In this document: piece after piece, positions 1 through 8,926 of the stretch
Numbering within the stretch: the first letter of the stretch is position 1
How the letters are laid out: each line of letters opens with the position of its first letter
NCBI RefSeq assembly: GCF_011008935.1
Contig: NZ_JAAIVJ010000007.1
Location: 1-64,000 of the forward strand
Source: Tabrizicola oligotrophica
Lineage (GTDB): Bacteria > Pseudomonadota > Alphaproteobacteria > Rhodobacterales > Rhodobacteraceae
DNA length: 64,000 bases
Direction: 5' to 3'
The notes under the pieces: generated by a model
Told to the model about the DNA's origin: nothing
Databases searched by the model: none
The model's input: the letters and a program-made list of their open reading frames with translations, nothing else
Position numbers and translations under genes: made by a program

Positions 1-122
1 CTCAACCGCACGAAACGCCGACCTGCCGCGTTGGCTTGACTGGTTCAACAAATCAAGACCACACTCAGCCCTTAACGGCCTATCACCCTTCTCAAGGGTG
101 AATGACCTCCTAAGAACTCACA
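1..122 (+). mobile_element. Right end of an IS481-family insertion sequence (left part outside window)
   Basis: The first 122 bases hold the 3' end of a transposase and then a terminus that, read inward on the minus strand, begins TGTGAGTTC. IS481-family ends start with TGT. The bases just outside (123-128) are CCTAGG, which fits the NCTAGN target known for Bordetella IS481. The boundary at 122 is inferred from that match; the other end and the duplicated target lie outside the window. An 8-bp inverted repeat with a 3-base loop (83-101) falls inside the transposase tail. Confidence 0.65.
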
Positions 123-127
123 CCTAG
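2..127 (+). CDS. IS481-family transposase, C-terminal fragment (cut by window start)
   Basis: Frame 2 is open from the window edge and gives 41 residues ending at TAG 125-127. It contains [17 protein letters not shown] followed by a short run ending LLRTHT. The pattern of tryptophan/tyrosine, then RPHSAL, then a proline/Ser-Arg stretch and a short LL-R-H tail is the usual end of the DDE integrase domain of IS481 (and related IS3) transposases. The catalytic residues are outside the window, so activity cannot be judged. The stop codon is supplied by the CTAG target outside the IS end and overlaps the ispH stop codon read from the other strand. Confidence 0.75.
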   Translation, partial: STARNADLPRWLDWFNKSRPHSALNGLSPFSRVNDLLRTHT

Positions 128-1077
128 GCTTCCTCGGTCCGCAACACGCGCGGCACCTTGAATTCGATGTTCTCCTGCGCAGTTTCCACCAGTTCGACCG
201 AGGTGTCGAAGCGGGCGCGGAAAGCGTCGATCACTTCGTTCACCAGCACTTCCGGCGCAGAAGCCCCGGCGGTGACGCCGACCGCCCGGATGCCCGCGAG
301 CGCCCGCCAGTCAATGTCGGAGGCGCGCTGGATCAGCTGGCTGTAGGCGCAGCCCGCCGCGCGCCCCACCTCGACCAGCCGCTTGGAGTTCGACGAATTC
401 GGCGCACCGATCACCAGAAGCGCGTCGATCCGCGGCGCGACGGCCTTGACCGCCACCTGACGGTTGGTGGTGGCGTAACAGATGTCCTCATGCGCCGGCG
501 CGAGAATGGCCGGGAAGCGGGCCTGAAGCGCTGCCGCGATTTCGGCGGTGTCGTCCACCGACAGCGTGGTCTGGGTGATGAAGGCCAGCTTGGCCGCATC
601 GCGCACCTTGAGGTCCGCCACATCGGCAACCGTCTCGACCAGCAGCACCTCGCCTAGTGGCAGCTGGCCCATGGTGCCGATCACTTCGGGGTGGCCCTCA
701 TGGCCGATCATGATCATCTGCAAGCCGCTCTCATGGTGCCGGGCGGCCTCGTTATGGACCTTGGTCACCAGCGGGCAGGTGGCGTCGACGGCGATCATGT
801 TGCGGTGTGCGGCCTCGGCGGGAACCGATTTCGGCACGCCATGGGCGGAAAAGATCACTGGCCGGTCGGTCGGGCACTCGTCCAGCTCCTCGACGAAGAC
901 CGCCCCTTTGGCGCGCAGGCCATCGACGACGAATTTGTTGTGCACGATCTCGTGGCGCACATAGACCGGTGCCCCCCATTTCTCGATCGCCATCTCGACG
1001 ATCTTGATCGCCCGGTCAACGCCTGCGCAAAAGCCGCGCGGGGCGGCGAGGTAAAGGGTCAGGGGCGGCAGGCTCAT
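124..1077 (-). CDS. ispH: 4-hydroxy-3-methylbut-2-enyl diphosphate reductase
   Basis: Last enzyme of the MEP isoprenoid pathway; it reduces HMBPP to IPP and DMAPP with an Fe-S cluster. The 317-residue length is normal. The three conserved cluster cysteines are visible at about C17 (PRGFCAGV), C101 ([11 protein letters not shown]) and C200 ([11 protein letters not shown]), as is the substrate motif NSSNSKRL. It is the last gene of a minus-strand run (NYN protein, YqaA-like protein, ispH). Its TAG stop lies inside the CCTAGG sequence next to an IS481-type terminus, so the insertion landed at the stop codon and left the protein apparently intact. Confidence 0.97.
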   Translation of the reverse strand: MSLPPLTLYLAAPRGFCAGVDRAIKIVEMAIEKWGAPVYVRHEIVHNKFVVDGLRAKGAVFVEELDECPTDRPVIFSAHGVPKSVPAEAAHRNMIAVDATCPLVTKVHNEAARHHESGLQMIMIGHEGHPEVIGTMGQLPLGEVLLVETVADVADLKVRDAAKLAFITQTTLSVDDTAEIAAALQARFPAILAPAHEDICYATTNRQVAVKAVAPRIDALLVIGAPNSSNSKRLVEVGRAAGCAYSQLIQRASDIDWRALAGIRAVGVTAGASAPEVLVNEVIDAFRARFDTSVELVETAQENIEFKVPRVLRTEEA

Positions 1078-1146
1078 CTTGTCACCTATGGGATGGGGCA
1101 GGCGAGAGGTAAGGGCTGCGGCGGCTTTGGTCCAGAGGGGAAACCG

Positions 1147-1596
1147 TCAAAGCGTGGCGGAAGTGACCAGCGCAAGCGCGATGTAGCGGCCAGTCTTGGC
1201 CAGAGTGAGCAGGGTCAGGAAACTCGTCAGCGGCATCCGCAAGGCGCCTGCCAGCGCCACCACCACATCGCCCCCGGGCGCCCATGACAGCAAAAGCGAC
1301 CAGCGGCCCCAGCGCGCGAACCAGTTTTCGGCGCGGGCCAGCTTTTCGGGCGGCAGGCGGAACCAGCGCCAGATGCCGGCCTCGCCAAAGCCGCGCCCGG
1401 CGGCGTAGGTCAGGCAGGAGCCCAGCACATTGCCAAGGCTTGCCACCACGACCAGGGCCGGCAAGGCCCAGCCGCTTGCCGCGAGGGCGACAAATGTCAG
1501 TTCGGATTGCATGGGAACCGGTGTTGCCGCCAGAAGGGCCGCAAGGAACATGCCGCCCATGGCCGCAAGCTGTGCGGCAAACTCCGTCCAGATCAT
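1147..1596 (-). CDS. YqaA/DedA-like small inner-membrane protein
   Basis: The predicted protein has 149 residues with several hydrophobic segments and resembles the short YqaA branch of the SNARE-associated/DedA superfamily. Supporting motifs are the amphipathic ATPVPMQSE segment near the N terminus, the G-N-x-x-G-S helix and the late APGGDVV loop. DedA-type proteins are linked to lipid or undecaprenyl-phosphate flipping, but the role of YqaA is not established. I chose ATG 1596; an upstream GTG at 1614 would add six residues. It lies 69 bases before ispH on the same strand, so cotranscription is likely. Confidence 0.75.
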   Translation of the reverse strand: MIWTEFAAQLAAMGGMFLAALLAATPVPMQSELTFVALAASGWALPALVVVASLGNVLGSCLTYAAGRGFGEAGIWRWFRLPPEKLARAENWFARWGRWSLLLSWAPGGDVVVALAGALRMPLTSFLTLLTLAKTGRYIALALVTSATL

Positions 1597-1645
1597 GGAA
1601 AGACCGGGCGGCACCCGCCGCCCGGCCCCTTGCGGTCAAGGGAGG

Positions 1646-2221
1646 TCACTTCGCCCCAACCGCGGTGTCTTCCCGTTCGATCGGGCGCGGCTCGCGCGGC
1701 GGCCGACCGATCACATCGCGCAGTTCGTCCAGCTCGATGAAATTGTCGCATTGGCGGCGGAGTTCATCGGCGATCATCGGCGGCTGGCTGCGGATGGTCG
1801 AAACCACCGAAACCCGCACACCCTGCCGTTGCAGGCTTTCCACCAGCGGACGAAAATCGCCGTCACCCGAGAACAACACGACATGGTCAACCCGGCTGGC
1901 AAGCTCCATCGCATCGACCGTGAGTTCGATGTCCATGTTGCCCTTGACCTTCCGGCGGCCCTGGCTGTCGGTGTATTCCTTCGCGGGCTTCGTGCGCATG
2001 GTGAAGCCGTTGTAGTGCAGCCAGTCCACCAGCGGACGGATCGGCGAATAATCGTCATTCTCCAGAAGCGCCGTGTAGTAGAAGGCACGCAGAAGCTTGC
2101 CCCGACGCAGGAACTCTTGCCGAAGAAGCTTGTAGTCGATGTCGAAGCCCAGCGACTTGGCGGCCGCGTAAAGGTTCGAGCCATCAATGAACAGCGCGAG
2201 CCGTTCGTCCTTGTAAAACAT
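1646..2221 (-). CDS. NYN domain protein (LabA/DUF88 family), putative ribonuclease
   Basis: The protein has 191 residues. The N-terminal strand LFIDGSN, the mid-domain NMDIELTVDAM and the VLFSGDGDF motif supply the acidic residues of a PIN-like NYN nuclease fold. LabA-like proteins are common in alphaproteobacteria and are thought to act on RNA, but the substrate is unknown. The C-terminal 25 residues are polar and rich in Arg, Pro and Glu, and probably disordered. It is divergent from folK across 142 bases and leads the minus-strand run ending in ispH. Confidence 0.85.
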   Translation of the reverse strand: MFYKDERLALFIDGSNLYAAAKSLGFDIDYKLLRQEFLRRGKLLRAFYYTALLENDDYSPIRPLVDWLHYNGFTMRTKPAKEYTDSQGRRKVKGNMDIELTVDAMELASRVDHVVLFSGDGDFRPLVESLQRQGVRVSVVSTIRSQPPMIADELRRQCDNFIELDELRDVIGRPPREPRPIEREDTAVGAK

Positions 2222-2363
2222 TCAGTCGTCCCCTCGAAAAAAAGCGCACCGATCGAACTTCCGTGAGTGAACTACGTAATGTAGCAATTCGATTGGCGAA
2301 CGATATTGGGTAGCAGGCACGCCGCCCCTGCGGCAAGACCAACTAACGGATAGGGTAGCACCT

Positions 2364-2957
2364 GTGTTCCTGAGTGAAAAGCAACTTCTGGTTGCATTTG
2401 GCACCAATCAGCGTTTCGGCGCCTTCTCGCCGGCAGAGCTGATTTTCGAAGCCGCGCGTGGCGTTGCCGCCGAGCTTGGCGCTGAAATGCGCCTCAGCGG
2501 GCTTTTCCAGACGCCGTGTTTCCCGGCGGGGGCCGGACCGGATTATGTGAACGCGGCGGCGCTTGTGACGTTGCGTCAGGTGATGGCGCCTGATGCGGTG
2601 CTAGCGGGGCTGCATCGGGTCGAGGCGCGATTCGGCAGGGAGCGCGGGGCGCGCTGGGCGTCGCGGACGCTGGACGTTGATCTCTTGGCGATGGGCGGCA
2701 TGGTGCTGCCCGATGCCGAGACGCAGGGCCATTGGCGCCGCCTGCCCGCCGAGGAGCAGGCGCGGCAAACCCCCGACCGGCTGATCCTGCCGCATCCGCG
2801 GTTGCAGGATCGCGCCTTTGTTCTTGTGCCGCTGGCCGATGTCGCCGCAGACTGGCGCCATCCGGTGCTTGGCCGGAGCGTGGCCGAGATGCTGGCCGCC
2901 TTGCCGCAGTCTGACCGGCAGGAGGTTGTCCGGCTGACCCCGGCCGCATCCGATTGA
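2364..2957 (+). CDS. folK: 2-amino-4-hydroxy-6-hydroxymethyldihydropteridine pyrophosphokinase
   Basis: HPPK transfers pyrophosphate from ATP to the pterin in folate synthesis. The predicted protein has 197 residues, slightly long for the family. Key motifs are the N-terminal LLVAFGTNQ strand, the ATP/pterin signature ASRTLDVDLLAMG and the C-terminal PHPRLQDRAFVLVPL. An insert between the last two motifs, rich in charged residues, accounts for the extra length. The start used is GTG 2364. It is followed after 73 bases by rpoZ, which has its own promoter-like sequence. Confidence 0.93.
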   Translation: MFLSEKQLLVAFGTNQRFGAFSPAELIFEAARGVAAELGAEMRLSGLFQTPCFPAGAGPDYVNAAALVTLRQVMAPDAVLAGLHRVEARFGRERGARWASRTLDVDLLAMGGMVLPDAETQGHWRRLPAEEQARQTPDRLILPHPRLQDRAFVLVPLADVAADWRHPVLGRSVAEMLAALPQSDRQEVVRLTPAASD

Positions 2958-2965
2958 TTATGCGC

Positions 2966-2994
2966 TTGTCAAGCCCCCGTTTCGCGCCTAAATA
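2966..2994 (+). promoter_or_regulatory. Probable housekeeping promoter of rpoZ-rsh
   Basis: TTGTCA at 2966-2971 and TAAATA at 2989-2994 are separated by exactly 17 bases, in the 73-base gap between folK and rpoZ. The match to the sigma-70 consensus and the position support a promoter; the start of transcription would be near 3001. Confidence 0.55.
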
Positions 2995-3030
2995 GGCCCT
3001 TCAATTTTCCCAGCCCTACTGGAGCATCCC

Positions 3031-3384
3031 ATGGCCCGCGTGACGGTCGAAGATTGCGTTGACAAGGTTCCGAACCGGTTCGAACTGGTGATGCTGGCCG
3101 CCCACCGGGCGCGCGAGATTCAGTCCGGCTCGGCCCCGACGGTGGACCGCGACAACGACAAGAACCCGGTAGTCGCCCTGCGCGAGATCGCCGACGAAAC
3201 CCAGTCGGCCGGGTCGCTGCGCGAGCGCATGATCGAAAGCCACCAGACCCAGATCGAGGTGGACGAGCCGGAGGAAGACCAGATGGCGCTTCTGATGTCG
3301 GGCGAGATCGACCGCCCGATGGCCGATGACATGTCGGAAGAGCGCATGCTGCGCATGCTCATGGAAGCCCAGGGCGAAAACTGA
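3031..3384 (+). CDS. rpoZ: DNA-directed RNA polymerase omega subunit
   Basis: The omega subunit helps assemble RNA polymerase and contributes to a ppGpp site. The 117-residue protein starts MARVTVEDC and carries the omega core [16 protein letters not shown], then an acidic C-terminal extension typical of alphaproteobacteria. It lies 33 bases upstream of the (p)ppGpp enzyme gene on the same strand, the common rpoZ-spoT pairing. Confidence 0.96.
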   Translation: MARVTVEDCVDKVPNRFELVMLAAHRAREIQSGSAPTVDRDNDKNPVVALREIADETQSAGSLRERMIESHQTQIEVDEPEEDQMALLMSGEIDRPMADDMSEERMLRMLMEAQGEN

Positions 3385-3417
3385 GTGTGAATCAAGGCCG
3401 TAAGGCCGGGTAGGGCG

Positions 3418-5538
3418 GTGATGATCGACGTTGAAGACCTCATCGCCCTTGTTCGGAACTATAACCCCCGCTCCAACGCCGACCTGATCCGCCGGGCCTA
3501 TGCCTATGGCATGCAGATGCATGAGGGCCAGTTCCGTAAATCGGGCGAGCCCTATTTCACCCATCCGGTCGCCGTCGCGGCCATCCTGACCGAGCAACAG
3601 CTGGACGATGCGACCATCGTCACCGCGCTGTTGCACGATACCATCGAAGACACCAAGTCCACCTATTCCGAGGTGGACCGCCTGTTCGGCCCCGAGGTTG
3701 CCGAACTGGTGGATGGCGTCACCAAACTGACCAACCTGCAACTGTCCTCGACCGAATCGCAGCAGGCCGAGAACTTCCGCAAGCTGTTCATGGCGATGTC
3801 CAAGGATCTGCGGGTCATTCTGGTCAAGCTCGCCGACCGGCTGCACAACATGCGCACCATCCGCAGCATGAAGCCGGAAAAGCAGGCGCAGAAGGCGCGT
3901 GAAACCATGGAGATCTATGCGCCGCTCGCAGGCCGCATGGGGATGCAGTGGATGCGCGAGGAGCTGGAGGACCTGTCCTTCAAGGTTCTCAACCCCGAGG
4001 CGCGCAATTCGATCATCCGCCGGTTCCTGACCCTGCAAAAGGAAGCCGGCGATGTGGTGCATCAGATCACCGGCGATATCCGGACCGAACTGGAAAAGAT
4101 GCAGATCGAGGCCGATGTCTTTGGTCGCGCCAAGAAGCCCTATTCGATCTGGCGCAAGATGCAGGAAAAGGATCTGGCCTTTTCGCGCCTGTCCGACATC
4201 TACGGCTTCCGGGTGATCTGCGGCTCGGTTGCCGATTGTTATCGCATCCTTGGGGTGATCCACCAACGCTGGCGCGCGGTGCCGGGCCGGTTCAAGGATT
4301 ATATCAGCCAGCCCAAGAACAACGGCTATCGTTCGATCCACACCACTGTGTCGGGTCGGGACGGCAAGCGGGTCGAAGTGCAGATCCGCACCCGCGAGAT
4401 GCACGAGGTGGCCGAAGCCGGCGTGGCGGCGCACTGGTCCTATCGCGAAGGCGTACGGGCGAAGAACCCCTTTGCGGTCGACCCGGCGAAGTGGATCGCC
4501 AGCCTGACCGAACGGCTGGACGAGGAGGATCACGACGAGTTTCTCGAACATGTGAAGCTCGAGATGTACTCCGACCAGGTGTTCTGCTTCACGCCCAAGG
4601 GTGACGTGGTGCAGCTGCCGCGCGGGGCGACGCCCCTGGATTACGCCTATGCCATCCACACCCGCATCGGCAACTCCTGCGTTTCGGCCAAGGTGGACGG
4701 CATCCGCGTGCCGCTCTGGACCCGGCTGAAGAACGGTCAGTCGGTGGAAATCATCACCGCCGAAGGCCAGCGCCCGCAGGCCAGCTGGATCGACATTGTC
4801 ACCACAGGCCGGGCCAAGGCCGCAATCCGCCGGTCGTTGCGGGAAGAGGACCGCGGGCGCTTCGTGCGCTTGGGTCATGAACTGGCGCGCGCCGCCTTTG
4901 AACATGTCGGCAAGAAGGCCACCGACAAGGCCCTGCGCACCGCCGCCAAGATGTTGGGCGTTCCCGACGAGGCCGAGCTTCTGGCGCGGCTTGGGTCGGC
5001 CGAGCTGACCGCCCGCAAGGTGGTGGAAACGCTTTACCCCGAGCTTTCGCTCTCGGCGGCCGAGGAGGTGGACACTGCGCGCCCGGTCGTCGGTCTGACC
5101 GACGAGCAGACCTTCCGCCGCGCCCAGTGCTGCCAGCCCCTGCCGGGCGAACGCATCGTCGGCATCACCTATCGCGGTCAGGGTGTCGTGGTGCATGCCA
5201 TCGACTGTCCGGCGCTTGAGGAGTTCGAAGAGCAGCCGAACCGCTGGGTTGACCTGCACTGGAATGCCGGGCGCCACAAGCCGATACACTCTGTCAGTCT
5301 TGAAATCACGATTGCGAATGATGCCGGGGTCCTGGGGCGCATCTGCACCTTGATTGGCGAACAGAAGGCCAATATCTCGGACCTGCGGTTCACCGAACGC
5401 AAACCGGATTTTTACCGTTTGATCGTTGATGTTGACTTGCGCGATGTGGAGCATCTTCACATGGTCATGACCGCGCTTGAGGCCGAGACGGACGTGGCGC
5501 AAGTCGCCCGTCATCGGGATGTGACGCGAAAGCCCTAA
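3418..5538 (+). CDS. rsh: Bifunctional (p)ppGpp synthetase/hydrolase (Rsh)
   Basis: Makes and degrades the stringent-response alarmone. All domains are present in order in 706 residues: an HD hydrolase domain with an intact HDxxED (LLHDTIEDT, H73 onward) and RLHNMRTI; a synthetase domain (YGFRVIC, KNNGYRSIHTTV; about 240-350); a TGS domain (VFCFTPKGDVVQLP; about 390-450); and a C-terminal ACT domain (LEITIANDAGVLGRI; about 630-706). The intact HD motif indicates a bifunctional enzyme, the usual single Rsh of alphaproteobacteria. The start is GTG 3418 or the adjacent ATG 3421. Confidence 0.97.
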   Translation: MMIDVEDLIALVRNYNPRSNADLIRRAYAYGMQMHEGQFRKSGEPYFTHPVAVAAILTEQQLDDATIVTALLHDTIEDTKSTYSEVDRLFGPEVAELVDGVTKLTNLQLSSTESQQAENFRKLFMAMSKDLRVILVKLADRLHNMRTIRSMKPEKQAQKARETMEIYAPLAGRMGMQWMREELEDLSFKVLNPEARNSIIRRFLTLQKEAGDVVHQITGDIRTELEKMQIEADVFGRAKKPYSIWRKMQEKDLAFSRLSDIYGFRVICGSVADCYRILGVIHQRWRAVPGRFKDYISQPKNNGYRSIHTTVSGRDGKRVEVQIRTREMHEVAEAGVAAHWSYREGVRAKNPFAVDPAKWIASLTERLDEEDHDEFLEHVKLEMYSDQVFCFTPKGDVVQLPRGATPLDYAYAIHTRIGNSCVSAKVDGIRVPLWTRLKNGQSVEIITAEGQRPQASWIDIVTTGRAKAAIRRSLREEDRGRFVRLGHELARAAFEHVGKKATDKALRTAAKMLGVPDEAELLARLGSAELTARKVVETLYPELSLSAAEEVDTARPVVGLTDEQTFRRAQCCQPLPGERIVGITYRGQGVVVHAIDCPALEEFEEQPNRWVDLHWNAGRHKPIHSVSLEITIANDAGVLGRICTLIGEQKANISDLRFTERKPDFYRLIVDVDLRDVEHLHMVMTALEAETDVAQVARHRDVTRKP

Positions 5539-5583
5539 GGCGGGGCAAGGCTCGGGCGGCAGGCCCGAAGGGAAGGAAACGGG

Positions 5584-6300
5584 TTGGTCTTCAAGCGCAG
5601 AGATCCCTTGTCCTGGGGCGCGTGGCTGCGTGAGCAGGTCTATCCGCGTTCAGGCTTCCGCCGGGCGACGCGCTATGTCCTGCATCGCATGCGCCGCCTG
5701 CCCGACCAGCCCCACCGCATCGCGCGCGGGGTCTTCGCCGGCTCGCTGATCGGGTTCCTGCCCTTGCCGGGGATGCAGTTCATCGCGGCATGGCTGGCCA
5801 GCAGGGCGATCAACGGCAACCTGCTTGCCGCGCTGCTGGCGACCTTCAACACCAACCCCGTCACCACGCCGTTCTTCGCCGTTCTGGCGATGACGCTGGG
5901 CCACTGGATACTGGGCATCGAAAAGCCGCTGTCCTGGGACTATATCAGCGGCGCGACCGAACAGGCGGCATCTGACCTGTGGTTCAACACGCTGGCGATC
6001 TTCAACAGCGACGTGCCGCGCTGGGACGGGTTGATCCAGTTCTGGCATGAAATCTACCTGCCCTATTTCATCGGGGCGCTGGGGCCGGGCATCCTTCTCA
6101 GCCTGATCGGCTATTACATCACCATCCCGCTGGTCGAGGCCTATCAGAAGGCCCGCGCCGCCAAGGCCGACGACCGCAAGGAAAAGCGCCGCAAGCTGAA
6201 GGCAACCCTTGCCGATGCCGCCGCCCGCTTGCGCCCGCACCGCGATGGCGACAAACTCGACAAAAAAGAGACGGATGGGCACAAGCCCGACGATCAATGA
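5584..6300 (+). CDS. DUF2062 membrane protein
   Basis: The 238-residue protein starts at TTG 5584. The DUF2062 core is visible: a positively charged N-terminal region, then RGVFAGSLIGFLPLPGMQF, a second hydrophobic segment with NTNPVTTPFF, and a third near FIGALGPGILLSLIGYYI. The last 60 residues are very basic and charged and probably cytoplasmic. Function is unknown. It sits between rsh and pdxJ, with 18 bases to pdxJ, so it is part of the housekeeping operon. Confidence 0.88.
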   Translation: MVFKRRDPLSWGAWLREQVYPRSGFRRATRYVLHRMRRLPDQPHRIARGVFAGSLIGFLPLPGMQFIAAWLASRAINGNLLAALLATFNTNPVTTPFFAVLAMTLGHWILGIEKPLSWDYISGATEQAASDLWFNTLAIFNSDVPRWDGLIQFWHEIYLPYFIGALGPGILLSLIGYYITIPLVEAYQKARAAKADDRKEKRRKLKATLADAAARLRPHRDGDKLDKKETDGHKPDDQ

Positions 6301-6318
6301 CCGCCGAAGGAATGGGCC

Positions 6319-7068
6319 ATGGACAAGCTGCGACTGGGTGTGAACATCGACCATGTGGCCACTGTCCGCAACGCCCGCGGTTCAGTCTGGCCTGACCCCC
6401 TGCGCGCAGCCCTGCTGGCCGAAGCCGCCGGGGCTGACGGCATCACCGCCCACCTGCGCGAAGACCGCCGCCACATTCGCGATGCCGATATGGAGGCGTT
6501 GCGGGCGGGCATCGGCATTCCGCTGAACTTCGAATGCGCCGCGACCGAGGAGATGGCGGCGATCGTCCTGCGGCTGAAGCCGCACGCGGTTTGCCTTGTT
6601 CCCGAACGCCGCGAGGAACGTACGACCGAGGGCGGGCTGGACGTGGCCGGAGATGAAAGCCGGCTGGCGAAGTATATTGCGCCCCTGCGGGACGCCGGCT
6701 GCCGGGTGTCCATGTTCATCGGCCACACGCCGGCGCAGATCGAAGCTTCGGCCCGCATCGGTGCGGCGGTGGTCGAACTGCACACCGGCCATTATTCCGA
6801 CCTGCACGCCGAGGGCCGCATTGATGCGGCCGAGGCCGAATTGGCGGCCCTGCGCCAAGGCGCGGCGCTGGCGCATTCGCTGGGGCTGGAGGTCCACGCC
6901 GGCCACGGTCTGACCTATGACAACGTTGCCCCAATCGCCGCCATCCCCGAGGTGCGGGAGTTGAACATCGGCCATTTCCTGATCGGCGAGGCGGTCTTCA
7001 TGGGGCTTGGTCCGGCGATCGAAGAAATGCGGCGGCGGATGGATCAGGCGCGTCCGCACCGGGGCTGA
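6319..7068 (+). CDS. pdxJ: Pyridoxine 5'-phosphate synthase
   Basis: PdxJ condenses 3-amino-2-oxopropyl phosphate with deoxyxylulose 5-phosphate to form pyridoxine 5'-phosphate, the last step of DXP-dependent vitamin B6 synthesis. The 249-residue length is normal. Family motifs are [16 protein letters not shown] at the N terminus, [12 protein letters not shown], the LHTGHY region and the C-terminal [13 protein letters not shown] phosphate-binding loop. The next gene is lepB after 59 bases; acpS, often found here in relatives, is absent. Confidence 0.96.
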   Translation: MDKLRLGVNIDHVATVRNARGSVWPDPLRAALLAEAAGADGITAHLREDRRHIRDADMEALRAGIGIPLNFECAATEEMAAIVLRLKPHAVCLVPERREERTTEGGLDVAGDESRLAKYIAPLRDAGCRVSMFIGHTPAQIEASARIGAAVVELHTGHYSDLHAEGRIDAAEAELAALRQGAALAHSLGLEVHAGHGLTYDNVAPIAAIPEVRELNIGHFLIGEAVFMGLGPAIEEMRRRMDQARPHRG

Positions 7069-7127
7069 ACTTGACTCCCCGCCGCCCGGCGCGCATGTAG
7101 CGCCGAACCTGAAAGAAGGCGTAAGAC

Positions 7128-7907
7128 ATGGCAAAATCCGAAGGCGGCATTGGCGAGACCATCAAGACGGTGGTCTGGGCGCTTCTGATCGCGGGGGCGT
7201 TCCGCACACTGTTCTTCCAGCCGTTCTGGATTCCGTCGGAATCGATGAAATCGACCCTGCTGATCGGCGATTTCATCTTCGTCAACAAGATGGCCTATGG
7301 CTATTCGCGCTACTCCTGCCCCTTCGGCATCTGCCCCTTCACCGGCCGGATTCTGGCCTCGGAACCCGAGCGCGGCGATGTGGTGGTGTTCCGCCATCCG
7401 GTCAATGGCTCGGACATGATCAAGCGGCTGATCGGTCTGCCGGGCGACCAGATCCAGGTGAAACAGGGCGTGCTGTACATCAATGGCGCCGCCGCGCCGC
7501 AGGTGCCGGACGGGGTGTTCGAGGAGGTTTTCGAGCCGCAGGGCCCGATGGGCAACCGCCCCGGCTGCGCCAATGCGCCGTCGATGGGCGAGATCTGCGA
7601 AAAGCCGCGCTTCCGCGAGACGCTGCCGAACGGGATCGAGCATACGGTGCTGAACATCGGCGAGTCCACCGGGCTGCCCGACAATACCGATGTCTTCACC
7701 GTGCCGGAAAGGCACTACTTCTTCATGGGCGACAACCGCGACAATTCCACCGACAGCCGCTATCCGCAAACCGCAGGCGGGGTGGGTTTCGTGTCGGAAG
7801 AATATCTGATCGGCCGGGCGGACCGGGTGATGTTCTCTTCGGCGGGCAGCCGGATGCTGTATTTCTGGACCTGGCGCTCGGATCGCTATTTCAAGGCGAT
7901 CGAGTAA
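7128..7907 (+). CDS. lepB: Signal peptidase I
   Basis: A membrane-anchored S26 serine protease that removes signal peptides at the periplasmic face. The 259-residue protein has one N-terminal membrane anchor, then box B PSESMKSTLL with catalytic Ser39, the Lys box [12 protein letters not shown] with general base Lys99, and box E MGDNRDNSTDSR. It stops two bases before the start of a second peptidase gene whose C-terminal half is clearly homologous. This copy has the standard architecture and is the likely housekeeping enzyme. Confidence 0.95.
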   Translation: MAKSEGGIGETIKTVVWALLIAGAFRTLFFQPFWIPSESMKSTLLIGDFIFVNKMAYGYSRYSCPFGICPFTGRILASEPERGDVVVFRHPVNGSDMIKRLIGLPGDQIQVKQGVLYINGAAAPQVPDGVFEEVFEPQGPMGNRPGCANAPSMGEICEKPRFRETLPNGIEHTVLNIGESTGLPDNTDVFTVPERHYFFMGDNRDNSTDSRYPQTAGGVGFVSEEYLIGRADRVMFSSAGSRMLYFWTWRSDRYFKAIE

Positions 7908-7909
7908 GC

Positions 7910-8926
7910 ATGCCCTTCCTGACGGCGCTTTTCGACCTGAACGGCACCACAACCCGCAAGCAGGCCTTGCGGGTTTTCCTTGTGCTGCTGGCCGGGATTG
8001 CCGTTCTGCTGGCCGTCCAGTCGCTTGCGCCCGCCTATGAGCGGCTGGTCTATCCGGTGCTGGGGCTGGTTCTGGTCTGGTGGTGGGCGACCGTGGTGCG
8101 GCGCTTTCACGATGCCGGACACAGCGGGGCCTGGGCGGCACTGATGCTGGTGCCTTATCTCGGAGTGCTGGTGGCGCTGGCCGCGCTCATGCTGCGCGCG
8201 GACCGGCCCTTCAACAACAGCCATGCCGGCCTGCGGGCGGCGGGTTCGGTCGGCCTGGTGCTGATGGCGCTTTACTGGCTGTCACGCGGGCTCTGGACGC
8301 CGTATTGGAGCCCGACGGAATCGATGAAGCCGACGCTTCTGGTGGGCGACTATTACGTCACCCGCTATGCTGGCGCCGAAAGCCTGTCGCGCGGGGATGT
8401 CGTGGTGTTCCGCCACCCGGTCGGCGGCCATGCCATGGTCAAGCGCCTGATTGGCCTGCCCGGCGACCGGGTGCAGATGCAGGGCGGCGTGGTGATGCTG
8501 AACGGAACGGCGCTGGCCCAGACCGAGGCAGATCGCCTGAGCGAGCCCTTTGCCCCGCAGGGGCCGGCTGGTATCCTGCCCCGCTGCACCAATGCGGTCG
8601 TCGGGCTGGGCGGGACCTGCGATCTGGCGACGCGGCGCGAAACGCTGGCCGAAGGCCGGACCTATCTGGTCGGCAACATCGAGGACGGGGCCTTTGCCGA
8701 TCGGACCGAGGCCTTCACCGTGCCGGCGGGGCATCTGTTCTTCCTTGGCGACAACCGCGACAATTCCTTTGACAGCCGATTTGCCCAAGGCACCGGTGGC
8801 CTGGGCTTTGTGCCGGCGGAAAATGTGATAGGACGGGTGACACGCGTGCTGTTCTCTGCCTCGGGGGCACAACTCTGGGCGGTCTGGGATTGGCGCGGTG
8901 ACCGGATCTTCAAGGCGGTGGAATGA
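7910..8926 (+). CDS. DUF805-signal peptidase I (S26) fusion protein
   Basis: The 338-residue protein starts at ATG 7910, two bases after the lepB stop. Residues 1 to about 105 form a multi-span hydrophobic domain with the DUF805 signature [15 protein letters not shown] and a preceding segment like the DUF805 start. After another membrane segment comes a complete S26 peptidase domain: [10 protein letters not shown] with Ser138, [13 protein letters not shown] with Lys178, and [12 protein letters not shown]. It therefore looks catalytically competent. The peptidase half resembles the adjacent lepB closely, suggesting tandem duplication followed by domain gain. The substrate is unknown; DUF805 has no established function. 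The frame stays open upstream through lepB, but that part is a shadow. Confidence 0.85.
   Translation: MPFLTALFDLNGTTTRKQALRVFLVLLAGIAVLLAVQSLAPAYERLVYPVLGLVLVWWWATVVRRFHDAGHSGAWAALMLVPYLGVLVALAALMLRADRPFNNSHAGLRAAGSVGLVLMALYWLSRGLWTPYWSPTESMKPTLLVGDYYVTRYAGAESLSRGDVVVFRHPVGGHAMVKRLIGLPGDRVQMQGGVVMLNGTALAQTEADRLSEPFAPQGPAGILPRCTNAVVGLGGTCDLATRRETLAEGRTYLVGNIEDGAFADRTEAFTVPAGHLFFLGDNRDNSFDSRFAQGTGGLGFVPAENVIGRVTRVLFSASGAQLWAVWDWRGDRIFKAVE

Noticed and set aside
83-101. Hairpin near the window start as an ispH terminator
   Set aside because: It lies within the coding tail of the transposase and past the IS end as seen from ispH, so it is not the original ispH terminator, though it could act as one now.
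3016-5514. 832-codon open frame on the minus strand opposite rsh
   Set aside because: It mirrors a certain gene in a GC-rich genome, where antisense frames stay open because of third-position GC. It has no recognisable motif.
7007-7909. Upstream extension of the second peptidase frame through lepB
   Set aside because: The frame is open there, but the sequence is Arg-Gly-Gln-rich shadow of lepB. ATG 7910 gives a membrane domain and a two-base gap to lepB.
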